Shown here: positions 47,602 to 58,078 of the stretch, in pieces
Position numbering within the stretch: the stretch's first letter is position 1
Layout of the letters: every line of letters starts with the position of its first letter
From: Ectobius pallidus
Lineage: Eukaryota > Arthropoda > Insecta > Blattodea > Ectobiidae
Direction: 5' to 3'
Length of the DNA stretch: 64,000 nt
NCBI GenBank assembly: GCA_964059195.1
Contig: CAXKWD010000013.1
Coordinates: forward strand, 23,784,611-23,848,610
Program-made: the position numbers and the translations under genes
Notes under the pieces: generated by a model
Told to the model about the DNA's origin: nothing
Database searches by the model: none
What the model saw: the letters and a program-made list of their open reading frames with translations, nothing else

Positions 47602-48330
47602 TAGACTTCGGATTTTAGGTAAAAACCTATTTTAATCCTTAAGTGATATATGGACGGATACTTGTATATGCATGTTTCATAGTGACTCTGCCTAAAACTG
47701 ATATTTTTATAGGACCTAAAACAGCCTATTTTTACGTTAGAGCCTAATATTGCCTTTTTGCTTGTTTTTCCTCTAAAGTTCAAAATAAGTTTTTTTTATT
47801 ATAAATTCTAACATTTATTTCCAGTTCGTACTAAATTTTTAGCTCGGAATGTGCAGTACATGACACATTTTTGTGACTTGGTTAAATATTAAGGAATGTT
47901 TCGTCTTCAAGAAAAATTCCTTAGAATTCCCAAGAAAATGTAGTGTTTTTCTCCCGACTCCCAGATCCAGTGTTAAAAAAAAAGTATCTGAATCACTGAG
48001 GGGTACAAGGGGTTGAATATGCTAGCGTGCGTAGCTTTTGGGCGCAGGGATTAGGTTTTCGCTGTTATAAAATTAATAGAGGCCCTAGTAATAGGTCTAT
48101 TTAACTCTGTTTACCATAGGCCTATATCTGTGTTTTATCATGATTATTGATTAATGGTGACTTCAATAAATATAATATTCTGCATTGCAATTGAGATATT
48201 TCAGAAAATTGGTAACTTAACGATTTTATAAGAGACTATTTAAGGATTTTTAGAACCTATTTTCCAATTTTTAGAGCCTATTTTAGGTACCTAAAACAGC
48301 ATTTTTAGCGACCTAAAAGTCCGAAGTCTA
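47602..48330. mobile_element. Non-autonomous hAT element (729 bp, TSD ATTATAAC)
   Basis: TAGACTTCGGATTTTAGGT and the inverted right end (reverse complement TAGACTTCGGACTTTTAGGT) are flanked by a perfect 8-bp duplication ATTATAAC (47594-47601, 48331-48338). Subterminal DNA holds repeated ACCTATTTT, GCCTATTTT and CCTAAAAC words, like the element at 4176-4974, while the interiors differ. Confidence 0.92.
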
Positions 48331-48468
48331 ATTATAACCCAGGTGTGGTATCAATTATTATCGAACACGGAGCCTTAAGAGCAGCACATCAAGGTGCGTA
48401 ATAAACAGTCTGTATTTAAAATAAAATAAATTCTATTGTGCTAATTTCAATAAAAAAGTAAAGCGTTC

Positions 48469-48702
48469 CCTACGCAGGCTTTGGAGGCACAGAGGGTTCC
48501 AGGAGGTTGAGGCTCCCAGATTTTAGATATTCGGCACGTGAAGGTGGTAAGGTTGTCAGCCTTACGCACCGGCCGCCCCAGGATTGCTTCTGGTACTCGT
48601 TTCTGTTAGAGGCTGAGTCGACCCCAGGGCCATAGTGCCACCAGAAGGATTAGGCCAATTGAGAAACTCCAACGACCTCATCGGGAATGGAACCCGCGAT
48701 TT
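48469..48702 (-). mobile_element. tRNA-derived SINE, family A, 5'-truncated
   Basis: Inverse of the 33479 copy: CCAGGAGGTTGAGGCTCCCA, GTCAGCCTTACGCACCGGCC, GGCTGAGTCGACCCCAGGGC. The B box is mutated (GGTTCCATTCC) and the A-box end is absent. Confidence 0.9.
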
Positions 48703-49641
48703 TACTAAACGAGCTCATTTTAATTTGTAAATATCTCTTTGTTTCAAGAAAACAACCAAGAACAAGCTTCGACTTGATCGTATGCCATCAGCGGTCATCT
48801 TTTTCAGAAGACAAGAACTACGACAACTTGCTAACAGCTGATTTCCGCGGTCACCTGATTTCGTTTTTAAGTTTTTTTTTAAACTTAAGCATTTTTGTCG
48901 TCGAACAAAAATAGTCGTATGCAACTTGCCTATAACGACAATTAAGATATTCATATGAAAATTAAGAAACTTGCTTTCCTTGTTTCATAAACATACTCGT
49001 ATCCTAATAAATGCCATCATAGGCTCGTTGCATAACGTACTGATCTGCACCGCCTTATATTAATGCACATCAATCAAATGTTTAATTATCTCCTTTTCAT
49101 TAACTTCGTCTTGTATTTTTGTATAATACCAGCCATTTTGCACTTTAAACAGTAGTGAGAATGTTAAAAGAAACTTAATGTTCCGCTCTTCTAGATAGTC
49201 TGAAGTAAATGGGAAGAACCTAAGTGTGACATTTATGTCCCGCAGGGGAAATACAGCACGGTTTTGCGAGCAGAGATGCATGCAATTGAAACCCGTATCA
49301 CAGAAAATATCCGGAGGGGTTACACAGGTGAACATATGGAGATCTCCTCTGACAGCCAGATAGCTTGAAAAGCTCTGGCATGTAACGCAAGCGACTATGA
49401 TGATACATCAATTCGTCCCAAACATCCCTGAGTTGTTAAATAGCACTAAGGTGACCCCGGGGTATGTCTGGGAATAATGTACTCTATACACAGGTCCTGT
49501 TCTTACACATTGAAATGCATTTCAGTAACATTTCTGTGGTCATGGTCAAGAATAATGAAACCAGGATGCAAATATGTTTAATATTATGTACAGCGAGAGC
49601 ACAAAGTGGGCGTACGCCAACCCTCTTTTATTTTCGACACT
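48703..49641. other. No recognisable feature
   Basis: Overlapping frames on both strands at 48687-48954 and one at 49060-49335 show no known motif. Confidence 0.5.
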
Positions 49642-50248
49642 ACAATGGTCAGGGCCCGGATTCCAATGACATGTCATCTTTTTATTGAAGCTGCATAGCC
49701 ATTGCCAACTTGTGGATAAATCCTAACCATGGCCTCTAGATTATAGAAATACATTTTTATTACCTCATTTTTTGTCATTTTATGCAATTATATATATTTT
49801 AGGGCATTTATTTCAATTTTAGGTAATTATTTTGTCATTTTCGTGTCATTTGCTTCCTTATTTAGTAATTTTCATGTATTTACCTTGAGTGTATTAACTT
49901 TTTTTCGTCGCTAGCGGTGCTGTCTTTGAAGTGTTGTTTGTTTAATGCAAGAAGGAAAAATTCGGCGTTAAAGTGTTGACATGTCTCAGTCGGAAGTGAG
50001 AATGAAAGAAACTCCAACATTTTGTATTATATTACTATTGTTATTAGATTGACTTGTCACCAGAGTCTGCCACCTGCTTGGATTTGAGAGTTGCAAACTA
50101 CTGTTTACCCTCAATAAACAACAATATAATCCGGCAGACCACAAAAGGATGTGCCGAATTTTGACTCACCAGTGCCTCAGTGCCAGTATAAATTTCCGTG
50201 AGAAAAGAACATTCACAACATTACAGTCACTTACAGTTTTTACAATTA

Positions 50249-51491
50249 CAGTGAAATCCCCTTACAACGATTACCGATATAACGATAATACTCTTTATAA
50301 CGTTAAAATATTTTGGTCCCGGCATTCTTTCCATTAAAATAATGTAAAATACCCCTCGGTTTTACGATTACTCTTAATAACGATACACCTCTCCAATACG
50401 ATTACATTTAGGATCCCCGTAAAATACCTTTTCCTCGGTACAAGGATAAAAATAGATCGTGAAAGTGCAAATCATGAACTCCCCGGAGCTAACGGAAGAA
50501 AATATTGAAGAAATCCAAAACAAGCAGGCGGAAGATGAATAAGAGGAGGTAGAACAAAGTGCGCATCTACCAACCTTAACCGCACTCGAAGCCATTGCGT
50601 CTATGTATGTGTTCTGTGCTTGCGAGAGACTGTAGAATTTTCTGTCGAGGGTTCCATCGGTGCCAGAATGTTATTTAGTGAACCTCGAATCAAATAAGTG
50701 AATTTTATGTATTCCTGTTCATTAAAAAAAGCTAAACAGACTGTCATTTCTGACTTTTACAAACAGGGGCAAAAATGAGTCATCCTGTTCATGGTGCTGT
50801 GCTATAATGCAATGTAAAATGTGTTTGCTCATAGTGTAATAATTTAAGGGTGGAGTGAATACAGTACAGTAAAGCAGTTCTTGTGATAAAATTCTTTATT
50901 TCTCTAAATACTTAAAGAATTTCAGCTATTGCAGATGTTTCCTATATACTACCAAAATTTGAACATTTTTTGTAAATTCTCGATATAACAATATATCTCT
51001 CTACAACAATCATGGGGAAACCCCTATCCATTGACACGCAACCCGCAAACTTGGTCAACTTACACATAGTTCGAAAAGAACGGGTAGATGGAGACACAAA
51101 CAGATAATAAGTGCAGTGGCGGTTGCTCATTCTTAGGGAAACACTAATTTCACTTTATAGTATACATTACAATATACAAATAATACAAACAATTTTGTAT
51201 TTTTAATTATTCTTTTACGTGTGCAATTATTTCATCATAAAAAGGCTTAGAATGTGCCATAACGCCTTTCCAATCGGTACTGTGTGGCAACCCGTCACTG
51301 CTTGCAAAAGAGATATGATTAATGCACGGGAATAATCCACCACGTACACCGAATGTCCGCAATGCCATCTTGTGTCTTATGCGGAAAGGTCGAGAACCAC
51401 AAGTGGTTCGCGAACCAGTAAATGCCCATGTATGCTCTACGACAATATATTTGTCTGGTCCCTGCGTAATCGTTGTATCGAGATTTCACTG
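50249..51491. mobile_element. Tigger/pogo-like element (1243 bp, TA target), nested
   Basis: CAGTGAAATCCCCTTACAAC at the left and the right end (reverse complement CAGTGAAATCTCGATACAAC) are inverted, with TA on both sides (50247-50248, 51492-51493). Degenerate internal copies of the end (TCTCGATATAACAATATATC) occur near 50978. It carries a transposase C-terminal relic. Confidence 0.88.
50474..50690 (+). pseudogene. Tigger-like transposase C-terminal relic
   Basis: The frame from 50474 reads ELTEENIEEIQNKQAEDE, a stop, then EEVEQSAHLPTLTALEAI and ASMYVFCACERL. Tigger and jerky-type transposases end with an acidic linker followed by an ALxALxxLxxFxxxQ helix, which this resembles. In-frame stops and the absence of the catalytic core show that it is dead. 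Confidence 0.6.
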
Positions 51492-51503
51492 TATGTACAA
51501 ACT

Positions 51504-51578
51504 AGTCTATAACTTTGTGCGTACAGTAAGTCTATAACTTTGTGCGTACAGTAAGTCTATAACTTTGTGTGTACAATA
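51504..51578 (+). repeat. Tandem repeat, 25-bp unit x3
   Basis: Unit AGTCTATAACTTTGTGCGTA plus CAGTA, repeated three times with two substitutions in the last unit. It starts 12 bp outside the Tigger element's right end. Confidence 0.95.
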
Positions 51579-51857
51579 ATAATTTTTGATAAATCAAATA
51601 TCAGTTTTAAGTGATTTTTTATAATTAAGTCATTTTCTTTAAAATGTAGGGTCTTTTATAGGTCATTTTTCAAACAATTTTAGGTCATCAGAATCCGGGC
51701 CCTGGTTATGGTTAATTGATTGATACGGACACCTAACTGATAGTTTCTTGCAAAATGTTGGTATAGTTTGGTAACCATGGTAACCATACAGTTTATACAC
51801 AACCATGGCTGACCGGAGTCCTTTTACCATGTTCAGAACTCATGTTGGTGTGATAAT

Positions 51858-52085
51858 GAACTCTTCACAGACGAATGTGCTATCTACCGGAGAATGCTTG
51901 TACGAAATATCGTTTTTGGGTTAAGGAAAATCCATTATTTTATGACGAAGTCGACAGAAATCCACATCATGAATTGGGGTGGATTTATCTCTACTTCGTC
52001 ATATGGAGGCGTGCTGGACTGAGTGCAGCACACATTTTCGGCCCTTTCTTCTTCCAAGGTTCCGTTAGTGGACCAGCCTACTAGG
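51858..52085 (+). pseudogene. Tc1/mariner-type transposase central relic
   Basis: ELFTDECA at 51858 matches the FTDE block that holds the first catalytic aspartate (codon 51870-51872). After a frameshift the reading continues as FWVKENPLFYDEVDR, then AAHIFGPFFFQGSVSGPAY with a stop. Family members read xFWxxENPHxxxEV and IIGPxFFxGxxxGxxY in this order. Upstream helix-turn-helix parts and the later catalytic residues are absent. Confidence 0.75.
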
Positions 52086-52857
52086 AATCGCTGGTGTCGC
52101 AATTGCAACAAGCCGGTACCAAAAACAACGTGGTACCAGGTGAACAATATTATTCATTCCATAGGCACTGCACTATATATGCCTATATCAAGGAGTATTT
52201 TATGAGTCAGTTGTCTTCTGTACTGATAGAAAATAAGATGTTATGAAATTTTATTTTACATTCATTTTTTTCACGTACATTCTTATACATTTTATCTAAA
52301 ACTTTAGGGAGCCGTATTTCGTAACTAAGTGGGCCGCATGTTTGACTCACCTGTTTAGATTTACAGAATTTTCAATTATACTTCGTTATAGAACTTATCA
52401 ATGATGTAATGGTAGCACCGTGTGGATGCTATGGCTAGCATAGACTGTACCTTGCATTTGGCGTGCCTGACATTCAATATTGACTGAAAATATTTATTTA
52501 ATAGTGCCTACTTTCAGACATTATTTTGAGAGAGGGACTTTGGAGAAAAAGGGGGCTGATATTACAGAACAGGTAGTCATGTGAGAAAGCGCTAAGTGGA
52601 AGGACCGTAAAAAGTTGGTCTTAAATTTGGACAATGGAAGGGAACTAGTACTTGCTTAATAAAAATGTCATAATTTTGTCTTAAATTTTCAGGCCTCAAT
52701 AAATATTGTATCAGTAATCATCACAAACCGATGAGGAGATATTTAAACTTGAAAAATAGAAATATAATTCATGAGCTTAATTAATTTTTTAAACGTCCTC
52801 TCGTGAAAGTACTTTTCAGACCATTGGATATTGTTATATTACATTGTAAGAATTCTA
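52086..52857. other. No recognisable feature
   Basis: DNA between a transposase relic and a foldback MITE. Confidence 0.5.
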
Positions 52858-52859
52858 TA

Positions 52860-53105
52860 GAGTGATAGGGAAAAAGCGAATAAATCAAAACTCCAAAGTT
52901 TCAGGAATTACAAAAGACATTTTATTTCCACAGCATTTTAACAATGTTTAGATCAGTCAACCCAGATATTTTTACACAGTATCTTATACTATGTAAAAAT
53001 ATCTGGGTGGACGGATCTAAATATTGTAAAAATGCTGTGAATATAAATCGTTGTCTCTCGTAAAACTTTGGAATTTTGACTTATTAGCTTTTTCCCCTAT
53101 CACTT
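52860..53105. mobile_element. Near-perfect foldback MITE (246 bp, TA target)
   Basis: The left arm (GAGTGATAGGGAAAAAGCGA onward) pairs with the right arm along almost the whole element, to a centre near 52985 (CCCAGATATTTTTACACAGT against ACTATGTAAAAATATCTGGG). TA flanks both ends (52858-52859, 53106-53107). Transcripts through it would fold into one long hairpin. Confidence 0.92.
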
Positions 53106-53289
53106 TATAATTGATTTAGCGGATGTGAGCAGGTGATTGTGCCTCAACTGGGATATCAACTTTTGAATGGAAAAAAATACATCGCTCAACGATCGTTTCC
53201 TTTCATTGGTGCTGAAGAGGTAGTAACAGAATTGAGCAAAAAGTACTGAGTACTTGTAACCAACAGACACAGTAGGCCTATATAAACTA

Positions 53290-53503
53290 AACTCCGTGGA
53301 GCTACATCCCTGAAGGGACTAGGCCTACTACCCGACCGTTGCGTCATCTACCACACTTCTCTTTTAAGTAGCTCCTCAATTTGAATCACGAGGTGAGTGC
53401 ACCCCGTTCCAGACCTCCCTGCCTCAGAAAAATCCGACGTACCGGGAATCGAACCCGGGCCAACGGATCTGTAGACAGCAATGCTAACAAAAAGGCCACA
53501 CCT
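53290..53503 (-). mobile_element. tRNA-derived SINE, family B, with intact B box
   Basis: On the minus strand: TTAGCATTGCTGTCTACAG, B box GGTTCGATTCC (53445-53455), CTGAGGCAGGGAGGTCTGG, GGGGTGCACTCACCTCGTG, ending GGTAGTAGGCCTAGTCCCTT then CAGGGATGTAGC. Compared with 44367 and 61321 it lacks the central GTGGTCAGCATGCCGA segment, an internal deletion of about 80 bp. Confidence 0.9.
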
Positions 53504-54914
53504 TCAGTCAGTAGGCCTATATGGCAGTTATAAAATTATTACATTATTTTTTTATAATTTTTTTGCAGCAATAATGTACAGAATTTAATCTTATAAGCTC
53601 ACAAGGACGGTTTCTAATAACCTAATTACTTTTCAGGGATCTATCGGACGTAAACAGAGGCAAGTCGTCGTTTCTCTTGTAACATTTAAAATGTTAAGTC
53701 TTAACAACTTTACATTCCATTCTTCGAATATGTTAAGTCCGGAAGCATTGAAAATTGTGCATTCTACTACAGTTTTATTGAAGAGATAGAAAGCCAGAAG
53801 AAATGCCTGCGGAATCTCTAGATTTATAGAAGAGGTAACGTATGTAAGGAGTGTTATTGAGTTTGATTTAGGGCTGGTCAGACGGGTGTAACAGCTCCAG
53901 GGTCAGTAAATAACAACTCGGACACGAATTCTGCGGGCGTTAATTATTCCACTAAATCACATCAACATAGAATGTAACTGTCCAGTCGGGATATCAGCCA
54001 TTTATTTCCTGCTACACCACTGCCCCCACTAGATACATTCATATTCCCAACTCTATTTCCATTTTCTATTTTTCTCCACTTATGTTATAGTAAGCATATC
54101 TGATGTAAAATTGAAACGGAAAAAAAATAGCACGCACTCAAAGAATTAAAAGATGTAGTGATTCACTTAGAAGATCAAAGACTAGAAAGTAATTAAGTTA
54201 CTGGCAAATAAAGTGCTCTTTAATGAGTATCAGAAATACAGGGCATCCATAACAGAACTCCAGGGGTTTTGAAGTTAAGTATTTTAATGAAATGTAAGGA
54301 TAACGTTTTATACATGGTTTTAAAGGTATTTACAATTTATTACATTTCAATATGTGTCCCATTTGTGGCACGGCATACATCCGAGCGGTATCTACATTTT
54401 GCCACGTCCTGGTCAGCATGTCTGTGTGATAGAAAAATATGCCTCTGATAACTGTCACTTTTTAAATTTTTATGGCAATCATATATTATAATATTATACT
54501 AGAGGAATTTATCTCCTAATTTATTCTTATATAATGTACAAAAGAACCGATATTCTGAGGTTTCATGAACAGATACTTATATCAGTATTATAGTTTAATA
54601 TAGTTTTAATTATCATTAGAACTTAGTTAATTGTTCATTGTCAATTGACACAGTGGAATTCAGGACCAATATGGATGTTTTAAGTAATTATATGTAACAT
54701 GTTATCTCTTATCTACTCTTCAATTAGACTATTGGTTATGTTTGTGTTGAGGAGGACAAGACACCTCACTACATCAGAAGACAGGAAATAAATAAAATAA
54801 ATAATTATAAATACCGGCGAGTTGAAAAGTTGATTGGGGTGGAGTTAATAGTAAGCGAGTAAAAGATAATTATTGTAGTTGTGATTGTTGAATAACGTTA
54901 TTGTACAATAATAG
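53504..54914. other. No firm feature
   Basis: GAAATAAATAAAATAAATAA near 54784 could be the tail of a retroposon. Otherwise nothing. Confidence 0.4.
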
Positions 54915-55112
54915 TGGAAACCCGGTCAGAAAATCACTAAATTAGCGTGCCTCATAATACTGTTTTTCAATGAGGTAGACCATTAAGGGTAATCAGTCCT
55001 AGCAGAAGATTTTCATCTGGCGCTGTGAATCGAGCTCTGACTAACTCAGTTGTTAGAGCATCGGCACATAAAGCCGAAGGTCGTGGGTTCAATGTTTTAT
55101 GGCCCACCAGTC
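54915..55112 (+). mobile_element. tRNA-like repeat, family C, copy 1
   Basis: The leader GGTCAGAAAATCACTAAATT and GCGTGCCTCATAATACTG is followed, after a variable spacer, by a tRNA-like domain: TAACTCAGTTGTTAGAGC (D arm), TCGGC-ACATAAA-GCCGA (5-bp anticodon stem, 7-nt loop) and GGTCGTGGGTTCAATG (T arm/B box). Two diverged copies lie at 57066 and 60644. Confidence 0.7.
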
Positions 55113-56109
55113 ACTTTCTCAACATTTCTACGACTACTCCTACAAATGTAAAATGCATTTTTTCAATCTCTTTGAACGAGCTTATACCTATGTCATAACT
55201 AATTAAAATACACGATTCATAACTGTGTCAAGTCTAAAAATATGTTCCGAGATCGCTGTAGAGTTTGTCATTTTATAAACGTGACTCTCCAAGATTGTTG
55301 TTACTGGAGGTATAAGGTGGAAGGCCAGATAAAACTACATTCAGCTGTGGTATTCATTAGTAAAATCGAAGTTCAACAGATTCTACGATTTCTTCAATTA
55401 TTTTAGGTTCGCTGTGATGAGGGGCTGGTCATCGTACAGAGGAAGACCCTGAGAGTGGTATGAACACTATCTGGCCAAGACTACATTTCCAGAGAATCCC
55501 AGCTGTAAGGTACGGTAAGACTTGATTTTAATGAATATGATTGAAAGAGTGATAGGAATGTATTGTATAGAATCTGCGCTATACGAATTTCAGTAGACTG
55601 GTGCTTTAATACTCATTCCTTTTAGGATATTGGATACGAAACCGTACTTGGAAAGAATTTAACAGTGACTATATGTTCTCTCTCTTTTCTCTCCGTCATC
55701 TTGGATATGGCATCTCAGGCACGGCCATCTGGTCACATGTTCTGTCTCAACATTGTGCATACTATAGGAATGCTATAAAATGTTAATTAAAAAATCAGAC
55801 ATTTTGTAACTTCATAAAAACTTGAGACTTTAAAATAAGATAAGCTCTATAAGGAATTTAAAAAATGTAAATTATTTTGTAATGTTTTACCATTATCTGT
55901 GTCACCAACAACCGGGTATGCTAAGCACTAGAAGTAACAAAATAATATAATTTAGTGTTATTCATGCAAGTTATGTAAGAACGATATAAGATTTAATAAA
56001 TATTATTTGGAAATATAAACAAAACTATAAATATTTTAAATTTTATTAATTGGCTTTGTAGCGGGCCGCACAGAAAGAGACCGAGGGCCGTCTGATCTAA
56101 AGTAAAAAT
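55113..56109. other. No recognisable feature
   Basis: AT-rich DNA between a tRNA-like repeat and a LINE relic. Confidence 0.5.
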
Positions 56110-56543
56110 AACCACCGCTAGTTATCACCATCATCATTAACAACAGTCAAGATAGGCCAGATTGACCTGTTTCGTCTCAGAAGAAGTCTTCCCAGCGACG
56201 CCTGGGTCTTCCTATATCTCTTTTTCCTTTTGGCTGGTAGCGAAGAGCTTGCTTTACCAATCTCTCCTCTGACATACGGATTCAACCAGTTTTGTTTATT
56301 TTGCTGTATTTTGTTATTTATTTTGGACATATTCAGAGTTTGTCTTATACTTTCGTTTGCGATGTGATCTTTAAGTGAACAACCAGCAACATATCTTAGA
56401 AATCTCATCTCAGCTGTTTCAATCATTCTTTTGTCGCTTCTATTCATGGCCCAATTCTTCGATCCGTAAGTTAAACAGGCCTTGCTAGTTATTCCACAAA
56501 TAACATTAAAAGTATGTAACAAGTATTCATACGGCGCAGGCAT
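56110..56543 (-). pseudogene. LINE reverse-transcriptase C-terminal relic
   Basis: A 141-residue minus-strand frame with LTYGSKNWAMNRSDKR, AEMRFLRYVAGCSLKDH, ESIRQTLNMSKINNKIQQ and NKQNWLNPYVRG. This is the standard order after the RT domain of insect LINEs (LLYGSExWxLxxxD, AEMRFLRxVxGxTxxDxxxN, IRxELxxxxIxxxIxxYRxxW). The K-rich distal part (RKKRYRKTQASLGR) matches the RGRRxxGRPRxRW region in degraded form. No polymerase motifs lie in this frame. Among the protein relics here it is the longest uninterrupted one. Confidence 0.88.
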
Positions 56544-57065
56544 TGAAGAATTAGTATTCTAAACTACAGTATAAAACAGTAATTCTATATGAATTGTGGT
56601 GAAATCTCCGGTACTTTCTTTGTGTGAAAGTGTTCATTATAACATAAAGAAATATGTGCGTGCGTGTTCATTCTTCGTGTCATAACTCAAGTAAAATAAA
56701 AGAGAAGATCTTACCAGAAATCACAATCAACGTATTTAGTAGAATAGTTTTCAGTTAAGTTCACAGCATTCGAAGCGATTCCTGTACTAGGTACTAGGGT
56801 TACGCAGAAAGCTGCATAATATGCTTCTTAATCCATCAAGCGTTAAATGAAACAAAATATAGCGCAGGTGGTAACAAGGAGAATTGGAATTCGGATCGAA
56901 GATTTCACACAATTACAGTAATTCCATCACAAATTATCTTCTGTAAAGTCATGAACACACATAATATAATCTGAAGTTTTCCTGTTGGTTGATCAGTAGT
57001 TCTACTGTGCTTTTAGGGGCAAACATTTTTTTTCTTTTTCATTTTGTATGGCACAGTTATATATT

Positions 57066-57215
57066 AAGTGGGAAAGCGATCAGAAAGTCACTGATGTACC
57101 TCATACTATAGATGACTTAAAATGGAGGATTCCATTTGCCAACGTGACCTGAACTCTAGCTACCTCTGTTGGTAGTGTGTCAGCTTGGAAAGCTGAATGT
57201 CCTGGTTTGATTTAC
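57066..57215 (+). mobile_element. tRNA-like repeat, family C, copy 2
   Basis: Leader GTGGGAAAGCGATCAGAAAG and GTACCTCATACTATAGATGA, then TAGCTACCTCTGTTGGTAGT and an anticodon arm TCAGC-TTGGAAA-GCTGA with a perfect 5-bp stem. The B box is degraded (GGTTTGATTTAC). The Mutator-like relic follows directly. Confidence 0.65.
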
Positions 57216-57283
57216 GGGGTCGTACCCTTTTCCGTCCCAAAGCGAGTGGTCGCTTCATCAAAACAACCCTCGTGCGTCCGGTG

Positions 57284-57595
57284 CAATTTGACATAAACAA
57301 CACTCGTCTTGAACAAGATCGATACATGAACAACAGCTGTAAATCATTCCATTCAAAATTGAATAGAATGTTTTATCACACGCACCCACACCTATTCCAG
57401 TTAATCAAAGCCTTGAAGAATATACAAGCATAAACAAATATTCACACACGCTCAACAACCGTTGTCAATGCCAAGAAAAGTGAAAAATAGGCCTTCTTGG
57501 GAGAAAAAATGGTTGACTATAGAACTGAAGCACTCAGCAGACTGGAATATGTGCGAACAATATCATTTAAGTTCCTACCAACCACAAGAAAGTAA
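57284..57595 (+). pseudogene. Mutator-like (MULE) transposase C-terminal relic
   Basis: The first frame gives SFHSKLNRMFYHTHPHLF then IKALKNIQA. After a frameshift a second frame from 57509 gives VDYRTEALSRLEYVRTIS then FKFLPTTRK and a stop at 57593-57595. Insect MULE-type transposases end with VESFHxxxNxxFxxPHPxxFxFLxxLKxIQ, then a basic stretch, then YxVSxKFLP, so the order fits. The catalytic domain is missing. Confidence 0.65.
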
Positions 57596-57771
57596 ACTGG
57601 TAGCCAAAAGACAAAGGGTAACTTCATTCTCCGCTTCAATTTTATTTATTATTGACAGTAATGCAAGGATTAAAATGTTTGGGATGTGTAGCAGTTTGCC
57701 TCCTCACGGTGCACCCTGGGTAATGCTAAACGAACTGAATGGTACCAATTATTAATTTTACCTGTATTCCA

Positions 57772-58078
57772 TGGGACGCATTTTGGTTATTGCTCTAGAT
57801 CATGGGTGCGCAACTGGTGCACAGCGTGTCACTGTGCGGTAGGGGAATTTCTCCCACTACCGTCGCCCTTGACGTCAGCATAAAGCAGTTTCGACGTGAC
57901 ACTGAACACGAAGAACAGGTTTCTTACGTCACAGAATAGATGGGGGACTAAACCGTTTCCCCTCAGTTGCTCACCTATGCTCTAGATAGACTCGGGACGC
58001 AAACGGGTCATTGGATCTGAGGAGCTATGGACGCAAAAGTCCTAGTTTAGTGGTTTTGGGACGCAAAAGTCCAGACCC
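57772..58078 (+). repeat. Spaced GGGACGCAAA-like words
   Basis: TGGGACGCATTTTGG, CGGGACGCAAACGGG, TGGACGCAAAAGTCC and GGGACGCAAAAGTCCAG occur within about 300 bp (about 125 bp once the hAT MITE is removed), just downstream of the Mutator-like relic. They may be subterminal repeats of that element. Confidence 0.6.
57801..57979. mobile_element. hAT MITE (179 bp, TSD CTCTAGAT)
   Basis: CATGGGTGCGCAACTGG and CAGTTGCTCACCTATG are inverted ends, flanked by a perfect 8-bp duplication CTCTAGAT (57793-57800, 57980-57987). GTGCGCAACTGG-type ends are known for small hAT elements. It is inserted among the GGGACGCAAA-type repeats. Confidence 0.93.

Larger units (their letters stand above)
49650..51704. 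mobile_element. hAT-like element (about 2.05 kb) interrupted by a Tigger element
   Basis: CAGGGCCCGGATTCCAATGA at the left and the right end (reverse complement CAGGGCCCGGATTCTGATGA) agree at 18 of 20. Flanking 8-mers ACAATGGT and GTTATGGT share only the last five bases, so the duplication is decayed. Subterminal GTCATTTT and TTTTAGGTCAT words occur on both sides. 50249-51491 is a later insertion, leaving about 810 bp for the host element. Confidence 0.8.

Noticed and set aside
55027..55100. A functional tRNA gene
   Set aside because: The anticodon loop lacks the conserved T33, acceptor-stem pairing is absent, and the T loop is altered; it is a repeat-borne tRNA relic.
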